Source: JAGOQQ01 sp031973235
GTDB taxonomy: Bacteria > Patescibacteriota > Minisyncoccia > Phycocordibacterales > UBA9973
Reading direction: 5' to 3'
DNA length: 53,765 bases
Assembly (NCBI GenBank): GCA_031973235.1
Contig: DALYDM010000002.1
Coordinates: 1-53,765, forward strand
Part shown: positions 20,111 to 29,503 of the stretch, piece by piece
Layout: every line of letters starts with the position of its first letter
How positions within the stretch are numbered: position 1 is the first letter of the stretch
Notes under the pieces: generated by a model
Told to the model about the DNA's origin: nothing
The model's database searches: none
The model's input: only the letters and a program-made list of their open reading frames with translations
Position numbers and translations under genes: made by a program

Positions 20111-22483
20111 ATGTTTAAAAAGAAAATCACAAATATTAGCGTGTTGTTTACAATGGCTGTTGCTTTTGTAACAGGTGTCCATTTTTCTTACGCGCAAAGT
20201 ACATCAGTAAAAGTACTGGGATACGCATGGAGTAACAATATTGGATGGATAAGTATGAATTGTCAGGATGGTGGTGTTTCTCAGGCGAATATTTGTGGAG
20301 TTTCAAATTATGGTGTTACTCTTGATACATCTACAAACACATTTCAAGGTTTTGGATGGAGTGATAATGTCGGCTGGGTGAAGTTTGGTGGCCTCTCAGG
20401 AATGCCAATTTCAGGAACAAATGCATCATACAACTCCACAACAGGAGCAATTTCAGGATTTGCAAGATTTTGCGGAGGAAGATATGGATATTCTTCTTGG
20501 CCAACAAATCAATGGTTACCAAACAACACTTGTGCTGGAAGTGATAGAACTGATGGATGGGACGGATGGCTCTCACTCTCAGGTTCTTCACCAGCATATG
20601 GTGTAGTCATTGGATCGTCTGGTGCGTTTTCAGGATATGCATGGGGTAGTGATGTTGTAGGATGGGTAAATTTTGGAGCAGTGAAGCTTGATTCTAATAC
20701 AACAGGATTAGTCACATTTCAAATTGGAGCAAAGCCTAATTCTCAGCCTGTCGTAAATTATGTTCCTGCTGTGTATCCATCTGCAACTGTGTATCCAACT
20801 CCAACTATTACTGCACCAATGGGTGACAAGCTTTACTACAAATGGACGACATCAGGTGCACAATCATGTAGTTTGTCAGGCACTGTAACAACAGCAAGTA
20901 ATACACCAGTTGCATATACTTCTATTACTTCAGCAAATATTTTATCTGGAAGTCAGACTGCTGTCGTCCCACTTGATAATTCAGGTGTGTACTATATCGC
21001 TTTGACGTGTGTAATGACTGATGGAACAACAAAGATTAATTCTGGAACCATTCGTGTGACAGGTGAATTTGTTGAGGTTAAAGTTGATCCAAGTACTCCA
21101 CTTAGTCCACTTTCACTCACAATGCAATATCGTTCAGTGGGTGTTGTCCCTAATAGTTGTAGATTGTATTCATATAAGCCAAATTACCTTGGTCCTCAAC
21201 CAAGTAATTCACCAGGATTTACACCTGAGCCGTCTATTGCACCATTGATTCCACCATATCCATCATCAGTACAAAATCCTCAATGGAATCAAACCACCAC
21301 TGTGAGTTATATTGCAAATCAAGCTTCAGGTAAAATAACTATTGCTCCTCGACCAAATGTATCAACTCGTTTTTATATCGAATGTCAAAGTTCATCAGCA
21401 CCTGGGAAGTTTGTACACGCAGGAGAAGATCAAGGGCCAATCGAAGTTATTCCTATGTTGTTAGAAGTTCGTCAATCTGGAGTTTCTGTGACTTCTGCAC
21501 AGCAAGGCTCGAAAGTTGATTTGTTCTATGATGCAATTACAGCTGGACCTCTAAATAGTTGTGTTGGAAAGGTAAACAATTTCACAGGCGGAGTACTTGG
21601 ACCACAATATGCTGCTACTGGATGGTCTCTCGCATCAGGAATGTACGGACTCACTCCTTCTTCTACACCTGGACAGGTAAATGGAGTTCCGACTGTGCTC
21701 ACTGCAGGAAAATCATCGCAATATTACATACAGTGTAACGCAGCGAATGGCGCACTAGCAGTAGCAACAGCAAATCTCGATATTGTTGCAGGTTCTGGGT
21801 TGGTACTTACTGCAACACCAAATACATTTATTGAAAGCACTTCTGGTCTTACAACAAAACTTTCTTGGTCTCACCCAAATACATCAGTTTTTGCGGCAAA
21901 TTCATGTGTTCCGGGAGATAATACAGCAGGTTCAACAGGTTTGAAGATTAATGGTTCATGGGTTTCAGCAAACAACTGGTCTAATGTCTCAATCCTGTCT
22001 GCTCCAAATTCATCGAGATCTAGTGTGGAAGTTGTTTCTGCATCAGCAGGTACGACAGCAGAATACTCAATAACATGTACTGATACTACCGGCGTAAAGC
22101 AAGTTGCTAAAACAAATATTACATACTACACACCGGTTGGTAATAACCCTCAAGTGAATATAGAATTTCTAGGATGTTTGCCTGATGATATAAATCCTAC
22201 AAATATATCAATCGGATGGACTTCTGCTAATGTTGATCAATGTTACATACCATCAGGTGCACCAGTATGGAGTCCGATGTTCACTCTTTGGATCAATAAT
22301 GGAATGTTGAACAACACTCTTGCTGGTCAATGGGATTCATGGTCGTATTTAGCACTCCCATTTACATTCCAAATTGAATGCGAGGCATCAGACGGAACAA
22401 TTGTCAGAGATGCAGTAACAGTAGATCCTTCATGTACAGCGACCGATGCGGGACCAAAGAAGCCAAGATTTGAAGAGTTTTAA
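20111..22483 (+). CDS. Large secreted protein with GYAWSxNIGWI repeats
   Basis: A 790-residue exported protein with signal peptide ISVLFTMAVAFVTGVHFSYA. Residues of about 35-210 contain at least three tryptophan-rich repeats: GYAWSNNIGWISM, GFGWSDNVGWVKFGG and GYAWGSDVVGWVNFG, with a GWDGWLSLSG variant between. This repeat is common in predicted surface proteins of CPR bacteria and has no assigned activity that I know. The rest is beta-rich Ser/Thr/Pro sequence with paired cysteines (SCSLSG.., LTCVM, SCRLYS, YIECQSS), consistent with disulfide-stapled Ig-like domains. It starts 2 nt after the 19809 gene and is followed 44 nt later by another exported protein with no terminator between. Confidence 0.75.
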   Translation: MFKKKITNISVLFTMAVAFVTGVHFSYAQSTSVKVLGYAWSNNIGWISMNCQDGGVSQANICGVSNYGVTLDTSTNTFQGFGWSDNVGWVKFGGLSGMPISGTNASYNSTTGAISGFARFCGGRYGYSSWPTNQWLPNNTCAGSDRTDGWDGWLSLSGSSPAYGVVIGSSGAFSGYAWGSDVVGWVNFGAVKLDSNTTGLVTFQIGAKPNSQPVVNYVPAVYPSATVYPTPTITAPMGDKLYYKWTTSGAQSCSLSGTVTTASNTPVAYTSITSANILSGSQTAVVPLDNSGVYYIALTCVMTDGTTKINSGTIRVTGEFVEVKVDPSTPLSPLSLTMQYRSVGVVPNSCRLYSYKPNYLGPQPSNSPGFTPEPSIAPLIPPYPSSVQNPQWNQTTTVSYIANQASGKITIAPRPNVSTRFYIECQSSSAPGKFVHAGEDQGPIEVIPMLLEVRQSGVSVTSAQQGSKVDLFYDAITAGPLNSCVGKVNNFTGGVLGPQYAATGWSLASGMYGLTPSSTPGQVNGVPTVLTAGKSSQYYIQCNAANGALAVATANLDIVAGSGLVLTATPNTFIESTSGLTTKLSWSHPNTSVFAANSCVPGDNTAGSTGLKINGSWVSANNWSNVSILSAPNSSRSSVEVVSASAGTTAEYSITCTDTTGVKQVAKTNITYYTPVGNNPQVNIEFLGCLPDDINPTNISIGWTSANVDQCYIPSGAPVWSPMFTLWINNGMLNNTLAGQWDSWSYLALPFTFQIECEASDGTIVRDAVTVDPSCTATDAGPKKPRFEEF

Positions 22484-22527
22484 TTTATTAACATTACAAG
22501 AATAATTATTAGTATTAGTATTAAGAT

Positions 22528-23869
22528 ATGAAAAATCAATTTTTACAATCAGCAAAAATAATTTTACTTGGTCTTACAATCGGACTGGGTGTAAATTATA
22601 TTTTCGCAGCAGGATGGACTGGGCCAGGTGCAACTCCACCAGGAAATAATACCCCTGCACCAATTAATGTTTCTACAATCGCACAATCAAAAGGTGGATT
22701 TGTTCCATCGGGTGCATTGTTTGATGTAAGTGGACTTTTTACATCTGATCGGTTAATTGTTGCAGGTGATGCGACTGTAGGAGATCTTTCAAGTACAGCA
22801 AATCCATCTGCGACATACCCATCACATGTGTGTGTGAATGCAAATGGAACATTTGAGCTTTGTACAGGAGGTGGAGGTACGGGACCTCAAACATTGACTC
22901 ANNNNNNNNNNNNNNNNNNNNNNNNNNNNNNNNNNNNNNNNNNNNNNNNNNNNNNNNNNNNNNNNNNNNNNNNNNNNNNNNNNNNNNNNNNNNNNNNNNN
23001 NNNNNNNNNNNNNNNNNNNNNNNNNNNNNNNNNNNNNNNNNNNNNNNNNNNNNNNNNNNNNNNNNNNNNNNNNNNNNNNNNNCCCGCGCACATCTGGACC
23101 ATGTACAGCGTGTACTGCAACACAATTTATTCCAGACCCAGGAGTGCAAGTTGTGACTGTTTCAGCATGGGGTGCTGGGGGCGCTGGAGGTACAGGTGCA
23201 GATGCATACTCTAACAGTACTACTATCGCTTCTGTGAGAGAAGGAACGGGTGGTGGAGGTGGGCCAACTTCGTTTATTGGTAGCGGAGGTGTAAGTATAC
23301 TCGCTAATGGTGGAAGAGGTGGAACTGGTGGAACAAGTAAGTGTATGAAAGGAGGTGTATGTCCATATTTTGTTGCAGGAAGTTACTTGCCTGGTAGAAA
23401 AGGAATAGGAGGATCAGGTGGAGGATCAGGTGCAGATGGTCTTGATGGTGAAGATGCTGTAAGTACACAAAATCTTTTCGGTGGTTCGGGTGGAGGAGGA
23501 GAAGCCGGTGAATTTGTACAGCAAACAATTGCGATTCCATCAGGTGGTACGTTTAATGTATCAGTCGGTCTACGAGGTGTACCAACAGTTGTTTGGACAA
23601 CAACAACAAACCAAGGTACAACCAACCCTTGTCCAACTGGCGGTGGAACTGGAAGTACCGGATTCTTGAATAATTTCATCAAAACTGCGTATGCATCTCC
23701 AACCGGTTCGGCAGGTGGACAAGGTGGTACAGCGACAAACAGTGCATCACATGGTAATGCAGGAAATGGTGGTGATGGTGGTTCAACTGAGTGGTGTTCA
23801 TCATTTGGTGGATCAAACTCTGGTGAATCAGGTCAAAACGGACGAGTTGAAGTTACCTGGACACAATAA
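22528..23869 (+). CDS. Exported glycine-rich protein, interrupted by an assembly gap
   Basis: The 5' part encodes a signal peptide (ILLGLTIGLGVNYIFAAGW) and a stalk with PGNNTPAPINVS, up to the run of N at 22902. After the gap the open frame is a different one: from 23084 it reads PRTSGPCTACTATQF and continues without a stop into a Gly-rich domain (SAWGAGGAGGTGADAYS to the end at 23869). The two parts are best read as one gene whose true gap length is unknown, not as a frameshift. The C-terminal domain resembles glycine-rich domains of bacterial surface proteins. The leader contains TAATTATTAGTA at 22503-22514. It is probably the last gene of the 19809 operon. Confidence 0.65.
22902..23082. 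other. Assembly gap (N run)
   Basis: 181 unresolved bases. The reading frame changes across it, so the stated length is not reliable. Confidence 0.99.
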
Positions 23870-23877
23870 TCTATAAC

Positions 23878-23916
23878 ATATAAAAACTCACAGCAAGATG
23901 CTGTGAGTTTTTATAT
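23878..23916 (+). terminator. Terminator of the secreted-protein operon
   Basis: An 18-bp perfect stem (23878-23895 with 23899-23916) with AGA loop and mirrored A5/T5. Confidence 0.9.
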
Positions 23917-23919
23917 TGC

Positions 23920-23928
23920 TGGTATACT
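23920..23928 (+). promoter_or_regulatory. Extended -10 box of pilB
   Basis: TGGTATACT, 22 nt before the pilB ATG, begins 3 nt after the preceding terminator. Confidence 0.5.
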
Positions 23929-23950
23929 AATACATATATAAGAAAAATTT

Positions 23951-25702
23951 ATGCGTAATCAAGATACTCAATTAAAAAAATTTATACTTGAAGCTGGGTT
24001 AGCATCAAAGGCAGATATTGCTCAAGCAGAGAAACAAGCAGAGCAAACTAATGAGACAATTGGTAATGCACTTCTTTCGCTTGGGAAAATAAAAGAAGAA
24101 GATTTGAGGCGTACTGAAGCATACGTGCTTGGAATTCCATTTGTGAGTTTGCAGGGAGAAAAAATTGATTTTTCAATTTTGTCATTAATCCCTGAGCCAA
24201 TCGCACGTACACACAACATAATTGCGTATCAAAAAACAAAAGAAGGACTTGAAGTTGCGATGCTTGATATTGATGATTTGTCTGTGATTGATTCTGTAAA
24301 GAAAAAAGTCGGCCTAAAAATTCTTCCTCGTCTTACCGACCAAGAGTCTATCAAGTATGCATTGCTCCAATACAAAAAAACACTCAAGGCAGAATTTGAC
24401 GATATTATAAAAAAAGAAACTGCGTCACTTAAGACAATCTCTGAAGCAGATGGAGAAAATGTTTCTGAAAAGGATTTGAAAGAAATGGCTGAAGATTTGC
24501 CTGTGGTCAAGATTGTAGATACACTTATTTCACATGCAATTATTCAAAACACATCAGACATTCATATTGAGCCAGGAGAGCACGAACTTATTGTAAGGTA
24601 TCGTATTGATGGTCTTTTACGTGACGCGATGATTTTGCCAAAGGATGCTGCCGCTGGAATAACCGCGAGAATCAAAGTTCTTTCTAGTCTTAAGCTGGAC
24701 GAGAAGCGAATTCCTCAAGATGGTAGATTTAAAATTGAAAACGACGGAGAGAAGGTATCGTTTCGTGTATCAACCCTACCAACATATTACGGAGAAAAAA
24801 CTGTTATTCGTATTTTGAAAGAAAACTCAAAAGGTTTTACACTTGAAGCACTCGGATTTCACGGTGAGTCACTTGATAGAATTCATGATGGTATGAAGCA
24901 AAGAACTGGTATGGTGCTCGCAGCAGGACCAACTGGTTCAGGAAAATCAACAACACTCTATACGATGCTTGATATTCTAAACACTCCCGATGTAAATATT
25001 TCAACAGTTGAAGACCCGATTGAATATCAAATGCCTAGAATCAACCAAACTCAAGTAAAGTCTGAAATTGGAATGACATTTGCAAACGGACTTCGAGCAT
25101 TGCTTCGTCAAGACCCAGATATTGTGATGGTAGGAGAAATACGCGACGGGGAAACTGCATCCCTTGCGGTGAATGCAGCACTTACTGGACACCTTGTGCT
25201 TTCGACAATTCACACAAACTCTGCTGCAGGTGCAGTACCGCGAATGATAGATATGGGAGTGGAGCCATTTTTAATAGTTTCAACAGTAAAGGTAGTAGTG
25301 GCTCAGCGTCTTGTGCGCCGACTCACAAATTCAAAGGAGAAGTATACACTTTCAGAAGGTGAACTTAAGGCACTTGGAGGTATTGTTGATCTTGATCGAA
25401 TGCTTAGTTTGCTCAAACAAGAAAAGGCAGTCGGAGAAAAGGACGACTGGACGACTATCCCATTTTATCGACCAAAAAAGAGTGAAGAAAGTGAAGATGG
25501 ATACAAGGGTCGAGTTGGAATTCATGAAGCATTAAAGATGAGCCCGTCGATCAAAGAAATGGTACTTAAAGGAGCATCGGCGGATGATATAGAAGCTCAA
25601 GCAAAAAAAGAAGGCATGATGACGATGATTGAAGATGGAATATATCAAGCAGTACTCGGATTTACCACGACAGAAGAAGTGCTTCGTGTAGTGAGTGAAT
25701 AA
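23951..25702 (+). CDS. pilB: Type IV pilus assembly ATPase (PilB/GspE family)
   Basis: A 583-residue hexameric secretion ATPase that drives pilus extension at the inner face of the membrane. An N-terminal MshEN-like domain is followed by a PAS-like part (DIHIEPGEHELIVRYRIDG, about 198-216) and the RecA-like core. The core has Walker A GPTGSGKST (326-334), the Asp box TVEDPIEYQ (about 352-360), Walker B near DPDIVMVGEIRDGE, and the His box TGHLVLSTIHTN (about 414-425). The tetra-cysteine zinc motif seen in many PilB/GspE proteins is not present. pilC follows after a terminator, and three pilin-like genes come next. No pilT or prepilin peptidase is in the window. Confidence 0.95.
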   Translation: MRNQDTQLKKFILEAGLASKADIAQAEKQAEQTNETIGNALLSLGKIKEEDLRRTEAYVLGIPFVSLQGEKIDFSILSLIPEPIARTHNIIAYQKTKEGLEVAMLDIDDLSVIDSVKKKVGLKILPRLTDQESIKYALLQYKKTLKAEFDDIIKKETASLKTISEADGENVSEKDLKEMAEDLPVVKIVDTLISHAIIQNTSDIHIEPGEHELIVRYRIDGLLRDAMILPKDAAAGITARIKVLSSLKLDEKRIPQDGRFKIENDGEKVSFRVSTLPTYYGEKTVIRILKENSKGFTLEALGFHGESLDRIHDGMKQRTGMVLAAGPTGSGKSTTLYTMLDILNTPDVNISTVEDPIEYQMPRINQTQVKSEIGMTFANGLRALLRQDPDIVMVGEIRDGETASLAVNAALTGHLVLSTIHTNSAAGAVPRMIDMGVEPFLIVSTVKVVVAQRLVRRLTNSKEKYTLSEGELKALGGIVDLDRMLSLLKQEKAVGEKDDWTTIPFYRPKKSEESEDGYKGRVGIHEALKMSPSIKEMVLKGASADDIEAQAKKEGMMTMIEDGIYQAVLGFTTTEEVLRVVSE

Positions 25703-25736
25703 AAACAAAAACTCTCGTATGAGAGTTTTTGTTTTT
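25701..25736 (+). terminator. Terminator of pilB
   Basis: A 16-bp perfect stem (25701-25716 with 25721-25736) with a GTAT loop. It starts within the pilB stop codon. Confidence 0.85.
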
Positions 25737-25821
25737 CAACGTACAAAAAATTTTTTTTATCGTATAATAATTATACAAGTACTATAGATTCACACTTTTT
25801 CTTGTGGTACATATTCTTAAC

Positions 25822-27039
25822 ATGAAATTTCAATATAAAATTCAAACAAAAGAAGGACAAATACAAGAAGGAGTGATTGAAGCACCGGATAGATTTGCTG
25901 TTACGAAACAATTCAGAGAACAAGGAATTATTCCGCTCATGGTTGCAGAAAAGAAGGGAGCACTTGAAATTAATATTCCATTTATTAATGCACTATTTGG
26001 TAAGATTAAGCTTTCTGAAAAAATTATTTTTACTCGAAATCTTGCTGGGATGATTACCGCAGGGTTGCCGCTTTCTCGTGCACTTCAGGTTTTACATAAG
26101 CAAACCAAAAATAAAAAATTTCAAAACATCATTGATGAGTTGATGAAAAATATTGACAAAGGAGGTACTCTTTCGGATGGCATGGCAAAATATCCAAAAG
26201 TTTTTTCAACACTTTTTGTTTCGATGGTTCGTGCAGGTGAAGAATCAGGAAAACTCGCTCCCTCATTGGCTGAAATAGGGTCAAATCTTGAGAAAAGTTA
26301 CAATCTTACCCGTAAAGTTAAAGGTGCAATGACGTATCCTGCGGTGATTGTATCAGCAATGTTTTTGATTGGAATTTTAATGATGATTTATGTGGTTCCT
26401 ACGCTTACCGGAACATTTAAGGAGCTTAACATTGCCCTCCCTTCGTCTACGCGACTTGTGATTTGGATCAGTGACACACTTTCATCGTCGCCACTTTTGG
26501 TGTTTCTTGGATTGTTTGTGTTTGTGATATTGATTCGCGCATTTGTTCGAGCCGAGAGAACACAGCCTTTTATCGATATTGTTGTATTGAAGATTCCCGT
26601 CATAGGAAATATTATTCGTGAAATGAATTCTGCTCGTACTACACGTACTCTCTCATCACTTTTGGCATCTGGTGTTGATGTGACTCGTGCGTTGCAAATT
26701 ACCAAAGATGTTGTCCAAAATGTTCACTACAAAAGACTTATACAAAAAGCAGTTGATTCAGTTCAGAAAGGAGTTCCAATCTCTTCAATCTTTAAAGAGA
26801 GAGTTGATTTATATCCAGTGATGGTCGGTGAAATGATGGAAGTGGGGGAAGAGACAGGAAAATTTGGAGATATGTTGCTTGAAATTGCTTCATTTTATGA
26901 AGCTGAGGTGGAAGCCAAGACAAAGGATCTCTCTACAATTATAGAACCTGTACTTATGATACTTATTGGTGGCGCTGTGGGATTTTTTGCAGTATCTATG
27001 ATAACGCCTATGTACTCACTTATGGATAGTATTGGTTAA
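25822..27039 (+). CDS. pilC: Type IV pilus inner-membrane platform protein (PilC/GspF family)
   Basis: A 405-residue polytopic membrane protein that couples the ATPase to pilin insertion. It has two repeats of the T2SSF domain: the first with FTRNLAGMITAGLPLSRALQ and SMVRAGEESGKL, the second with SARTTRTLSSLLASGVDVTR and EMMEVGEETGKF. Membrane helices lie at about 165-190 (PAVIVSAMFLIGILMMIYVV), 215-240 and the C-terminus (VLMILIGGAVGFFAVSMI). The frame extends six codons to a GTG at 25804; ATG 25822 fits the family start MKFQYK. The next gene begins 4 nt after its stop, so it is cotranscribed with the pilin-like genes. Confidence 0.95.
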   Translation: MKFQYKIQTKEGQIQEGVIEAPDRFAVTKQFREQGIIPLMVAEKKGALEINIPFINALFGKIKLSEKIIFTRNLAGMITAGLPLSRALQVLHKQTKNKKFQNIIDELMKNIDKGGTLSDGMAKYPKVFSTLFVSMVRAGEESGKLAPSLAEIGSNLEKSYNLTRKVKGAMTYPAVIVSAMFLIGILMMIYVVPTLTGTFKELNIALPSSTRLVIWISDTLSSSPLLVFLGLFVFVILIRAFVRAERTQPFIDIVVLKIPVIGNIIREMNSARTTRTLSSLLASGVDVTRALQITKDVVQNVHYKRLIQKAVDSVQKGVPISSIFKERVDLYPVMVGEMMEVGEETGKFGDMLLEIASFYEAEVEAKTKDLSTIIEPVLMILIGGAVGFFAVSMITPMYSLMDSIG

Positions 27040-27043
27040 TTTT

Positions 27044-28855
27044 ATGTTGAATAATAAGAATTTAATCATAAATTACAAAAAGGGAACTACTCTTGTTGAA
27101 ACACTAGTCGCAATTGCTTTTTTTGTTGGGGTATCGATGGCACTGTATGGTGTGTATCAAAAAGTAAGTGTATTGCTTTCAACAGTAAAAATTAAAACAA
27201 TCGCAACAAATATTGCAAACGAACAATTCGAAATTATTAGAAATTTGCCGTATTCTTCTGTGGGAACTAGTGGTGGTATCCCATCAGGATTACTACCTCA
27301 GACACAAACACTTGTTCGTGATGGTATTTCATTTACTGTAGGAATAACAATTAGAAACATTGATCAAGAATTTGATGGAACACTTGGAGGTAGTCCAAAT
27401 GATACATCACCTTCCGATAATAAATTTGTAGACATCGAAGTTTCTTGTTCTGCGTGTAAATATACGACACCAATTTCTTTTTCTTCTATTGTTGCACCGA
27501 AGAATCTTGAGCTTGCATCCAACAATGGTGCTCTATTCGTGCAAGTGTTTGATGCAAATGGTCAACCTGTTTCAGATGCCGAAGTAACCGTTACAAATAA
27601 TGCAGTTTCTCCTGCTGTAAACCTTACAGACGTAACTGATGTAGATGGGATGCTGAGAGTCATTGATGTTCCTCCTTCGTCAACATATGGTGTATCTGTT
27701 ACAAAAGATGATTATTCAACTTCTCGTACGTATACATCTGCAGAAATTTCAGGTTCTACACCGATTACACCTCAGGCCTTTGTTGCTTCACAGGCGATTA
27801 CGCAAATTTCTCTTGCGATAGATCGTTTAAGTACACTTTCAGTTGATAGTGTTACAGCGACCTGTTCGCCTGTTTCAGATTTTGATTTTTCACTCGCAGG
27901 AACAAAAAAGATTGGTACAAATCCTGATTACATTAAATACAATCAAAATCATGCGACAAACACCAGTGGCTCGTTGACCTTATCAACTCTTGAGTGGGAT
28001 ACATACAATATCGCGCCGATAGATAGTGCATATGACTTAATTGGTTCCAACCCGCTTTTGCAGTTTGATCTTACACCAGACTCAACACAGGCAATCCAAT
28101 TTATTGTGGCACCACGTGCTCCAAAAACACTTATGGTGACAGTTAAGGATTCTTCAACGGGGTTACCAATATCAGGCGCACAAGTAGAACTTGATGAACA
28201 ATCGGGACCATTTGAAAGTACAAAAAATACAGGACAAGGATTTTTTTCACAAACTGATTGGTCAAGTGGCGGGGGACAGGCTTCATATGTAAATACTGCG
28301 CAGTATTTTGGGGACAATAACCATGTTGATGGAAGTACTCTGTCAGGGTCTCTTTCAATGCTAGGGTCTGGGGGGATATATTCTGTCGAAGGAATTCTTG
28401 AATCATCAACATTTGATTCAGGTTCAACATCAACAAACTACAATGAAATACTTTGGCTTCCACAAGATCAGCCGGTTCAAACAGGAAACGACAGTGTCAG
28501 ATTCCAATTTGCAACAAACAATGATAATACAACGTGGAATTTTACTGGACCGGATGGTACTTCGTCGTCGTATTACACCAAAACATCAAAAACACTAGGT
28601 TCACATCATAACGGAAATAGATATAGTCGATATAAAGTATTTCTTTCAACTGAAGATTCATCCATCACACCTTCTGTTTCAGATATTAGTCTTACATATT
28701 CTTCATCGTGTACACCTCCTGGGCAAGTTTCTTTTCAAAATCTCGATACTGGGACATATTCAGTTACTGTTTCAAAATCTGGATATAATGATTCGAGTAC
28801 ACTAGTGTCTATTTCACAGGATTGGCAACAATCAAATGTTACACTTAATCCATAA
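27044..28855 (+). CDS. Large pilin-like protein with carboxypeptidase-regulatory-like domains
   Basis: A 603-residue protein. The N-terminus is a type IV prepilin signal: basic leader, then cleavage at KKG/TTLVE with Glu5, followed by the hydrophobic helix TLVAIAFFVGVSMALYGVY. It is far longer than a usual pilin. The exported part holds two carboxypeptidase-regulatory-like beta-sandwiches (ALFVQVFDANGQPVSDAEVTV near 170 and TLMVTVKDSSTGLPISGAQV near 365), a discoidin-like or LamG-like stretch between about 395 and 550, and a last beta domain with TYSVTVSKSGY. It could be a tip or minor pilin presenting an adhesive head. It is directly adjacent to the next pilin gene (TAAATG). Confidence 0.8.
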   Translation: MLNNKNLIINYKKGTTLVETLVAIAFFVGVSMALYGVYQKVSVLLSTVKIKTIATNIANEQFEIIRNLPYSSVGTSGGIPSGLLPQTQTLVRDGISFTVGITIRNIDQEFDGTLGGSPNDTSPSDNKFVDIEVSCSACKYTTPISFSSIVAPKNLELASNNGALFVQVFDANGQPVSDAEVTVTNNAVSPAVNLTDVTDVDGMLRVIDVPPSSTYGVSVTKDDYSTSRTYTSAEISGSTPITPQAFVASQAITQISLAIDRLSTLSVDSVTATCSPVSDFDFSLAGTKKIGTNPDYIKYNQNHATNTSGSLTLSTLEWDTYNIAPIDSAYDLIGSNPLLQFDLTPDSTQAIQFIVAPRAPKTLMVTVKDSSTGLPISGAQVELDEQSGPFESTKNTGQGFFSQTDWSSGGGQASYVNTAQYFGDNNHVDGSTLSGSLSMLGSGGIYSVEGILESSTFDSGSTSTNYNEILWLPQDQPVQTGNDSVRFQFATNNDNTTWNFTGPDGTSSSYYTKTSKTLGSHHNGNRYSRYKVFLSTEDSSITPSVSDISLTYSSSCTPPGQVSFQNLDTGTYSVTVSKSGYNDSSTLVSISQDWQQSNVTLNP

Positions 28856-29470
28856 ATGAAATTTTACTCAAGCACAATTCGAGGTTTTAGTCTTGCAGAA
28901 ATAGTCGTCACTGTTGCGATTGTAGGTGTGGTTGCTATTGGTGTAGGGAAATTAAGTGGTGACGTGTTTTCATTTAATCGATATTTTACAAAATCATTAA
29001 ATGTGGCGAGTGATGCACGAAAAGTGCTTCGTCCCATGGTGAACGAAATCCGTAGTGCGTCTCCTTCTTCGCTTGGCTCATATCCCATAGAATCTGCAGG
29101 TCAAAACGAATTTATTTTTTATACTGATACAGATGATAACGGAGTCAAAGAAAGAATTCGATATTACCTAAGTGGGACTTCTCTTAAAAAGGGAATAATT
29201 GTTCCAACAGGAAATCCTTATGTATATAATGCGGCAAATGAAGTATCGTATGACTTGATTCAAAATGTTCGAAATGGCTCAACTCCGATTTTCACTTACT
29301 ATGATACAAACTACAATGGTACGACAGCACCTCTTGCTTCACCAGTGTCTGTAACAAGTGTACGTCTAGTAAAGATTGAAGTAATAATAGATGAAATTGT
29401 AAATGTGCTTCCACCACCACTTTCGATAGTAACTCAAGTTTCTTTTCGTAATCTAAAAGATAATTTATAG
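28856..29470 (+). CDS. Prepilin-like protein (PilW/GspJ-type)
   Basis: A 204-residue pseudopilin-like protein with prepilin signal TIRG/FSLAEIVVTVAIVG, including Phe1 and Glu5, and one hydrophobic helix (about 11-30). The outer part is mixed alpha/beta with DTDDNGVKERIRYYL, a motif often seen in PilW/GspJ-like minor pilins. It begins on the base after the stop of the 27044 gene and is followed by a PilX-like gene. A GspJ/PilW and PilX pair is typical of pilus-initiation complexes. Processing needs a prepilin peptidase not encoded here. Confidence 0.85.
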   Translation: MKFYSSTIRGFSLAEIVVTVAIVGVVAIGVGKLSGDVFSFNRYFTKSLNVASDARKVLRPMVNEIRSASPSSLGSYPIESAGQNEFIFYTDTDDNGVKERIRYYLSGTSLKKGIIVPTGNPYVYNAANEVSYDLIQNVRNGSTPIFTYYDTNYNGTTAPLASPVSVTSVRLVKIEVIIDEIVNVLPPPLSIVTQVSFRNLKDNL

Positions 29471-29491
29471 TACAAAATTTATTTTTTGTCG

Positions 29492-29497
29492 TACAAT
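29492..29497 (+). promoter_or_regulatory. -10 box placed for a leaderless transcript
   Basis: TACAAT ends exactly 6 nt before the ATG at 29504. Confidence 0.55.
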
Positions 29498-29503
29498 GTA
29501 TTC

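Noticed and set aside
22739..23149. Several ORFs across the N run on both strands
   Set aside because: They consist mostly of unknown residues created by translating N.
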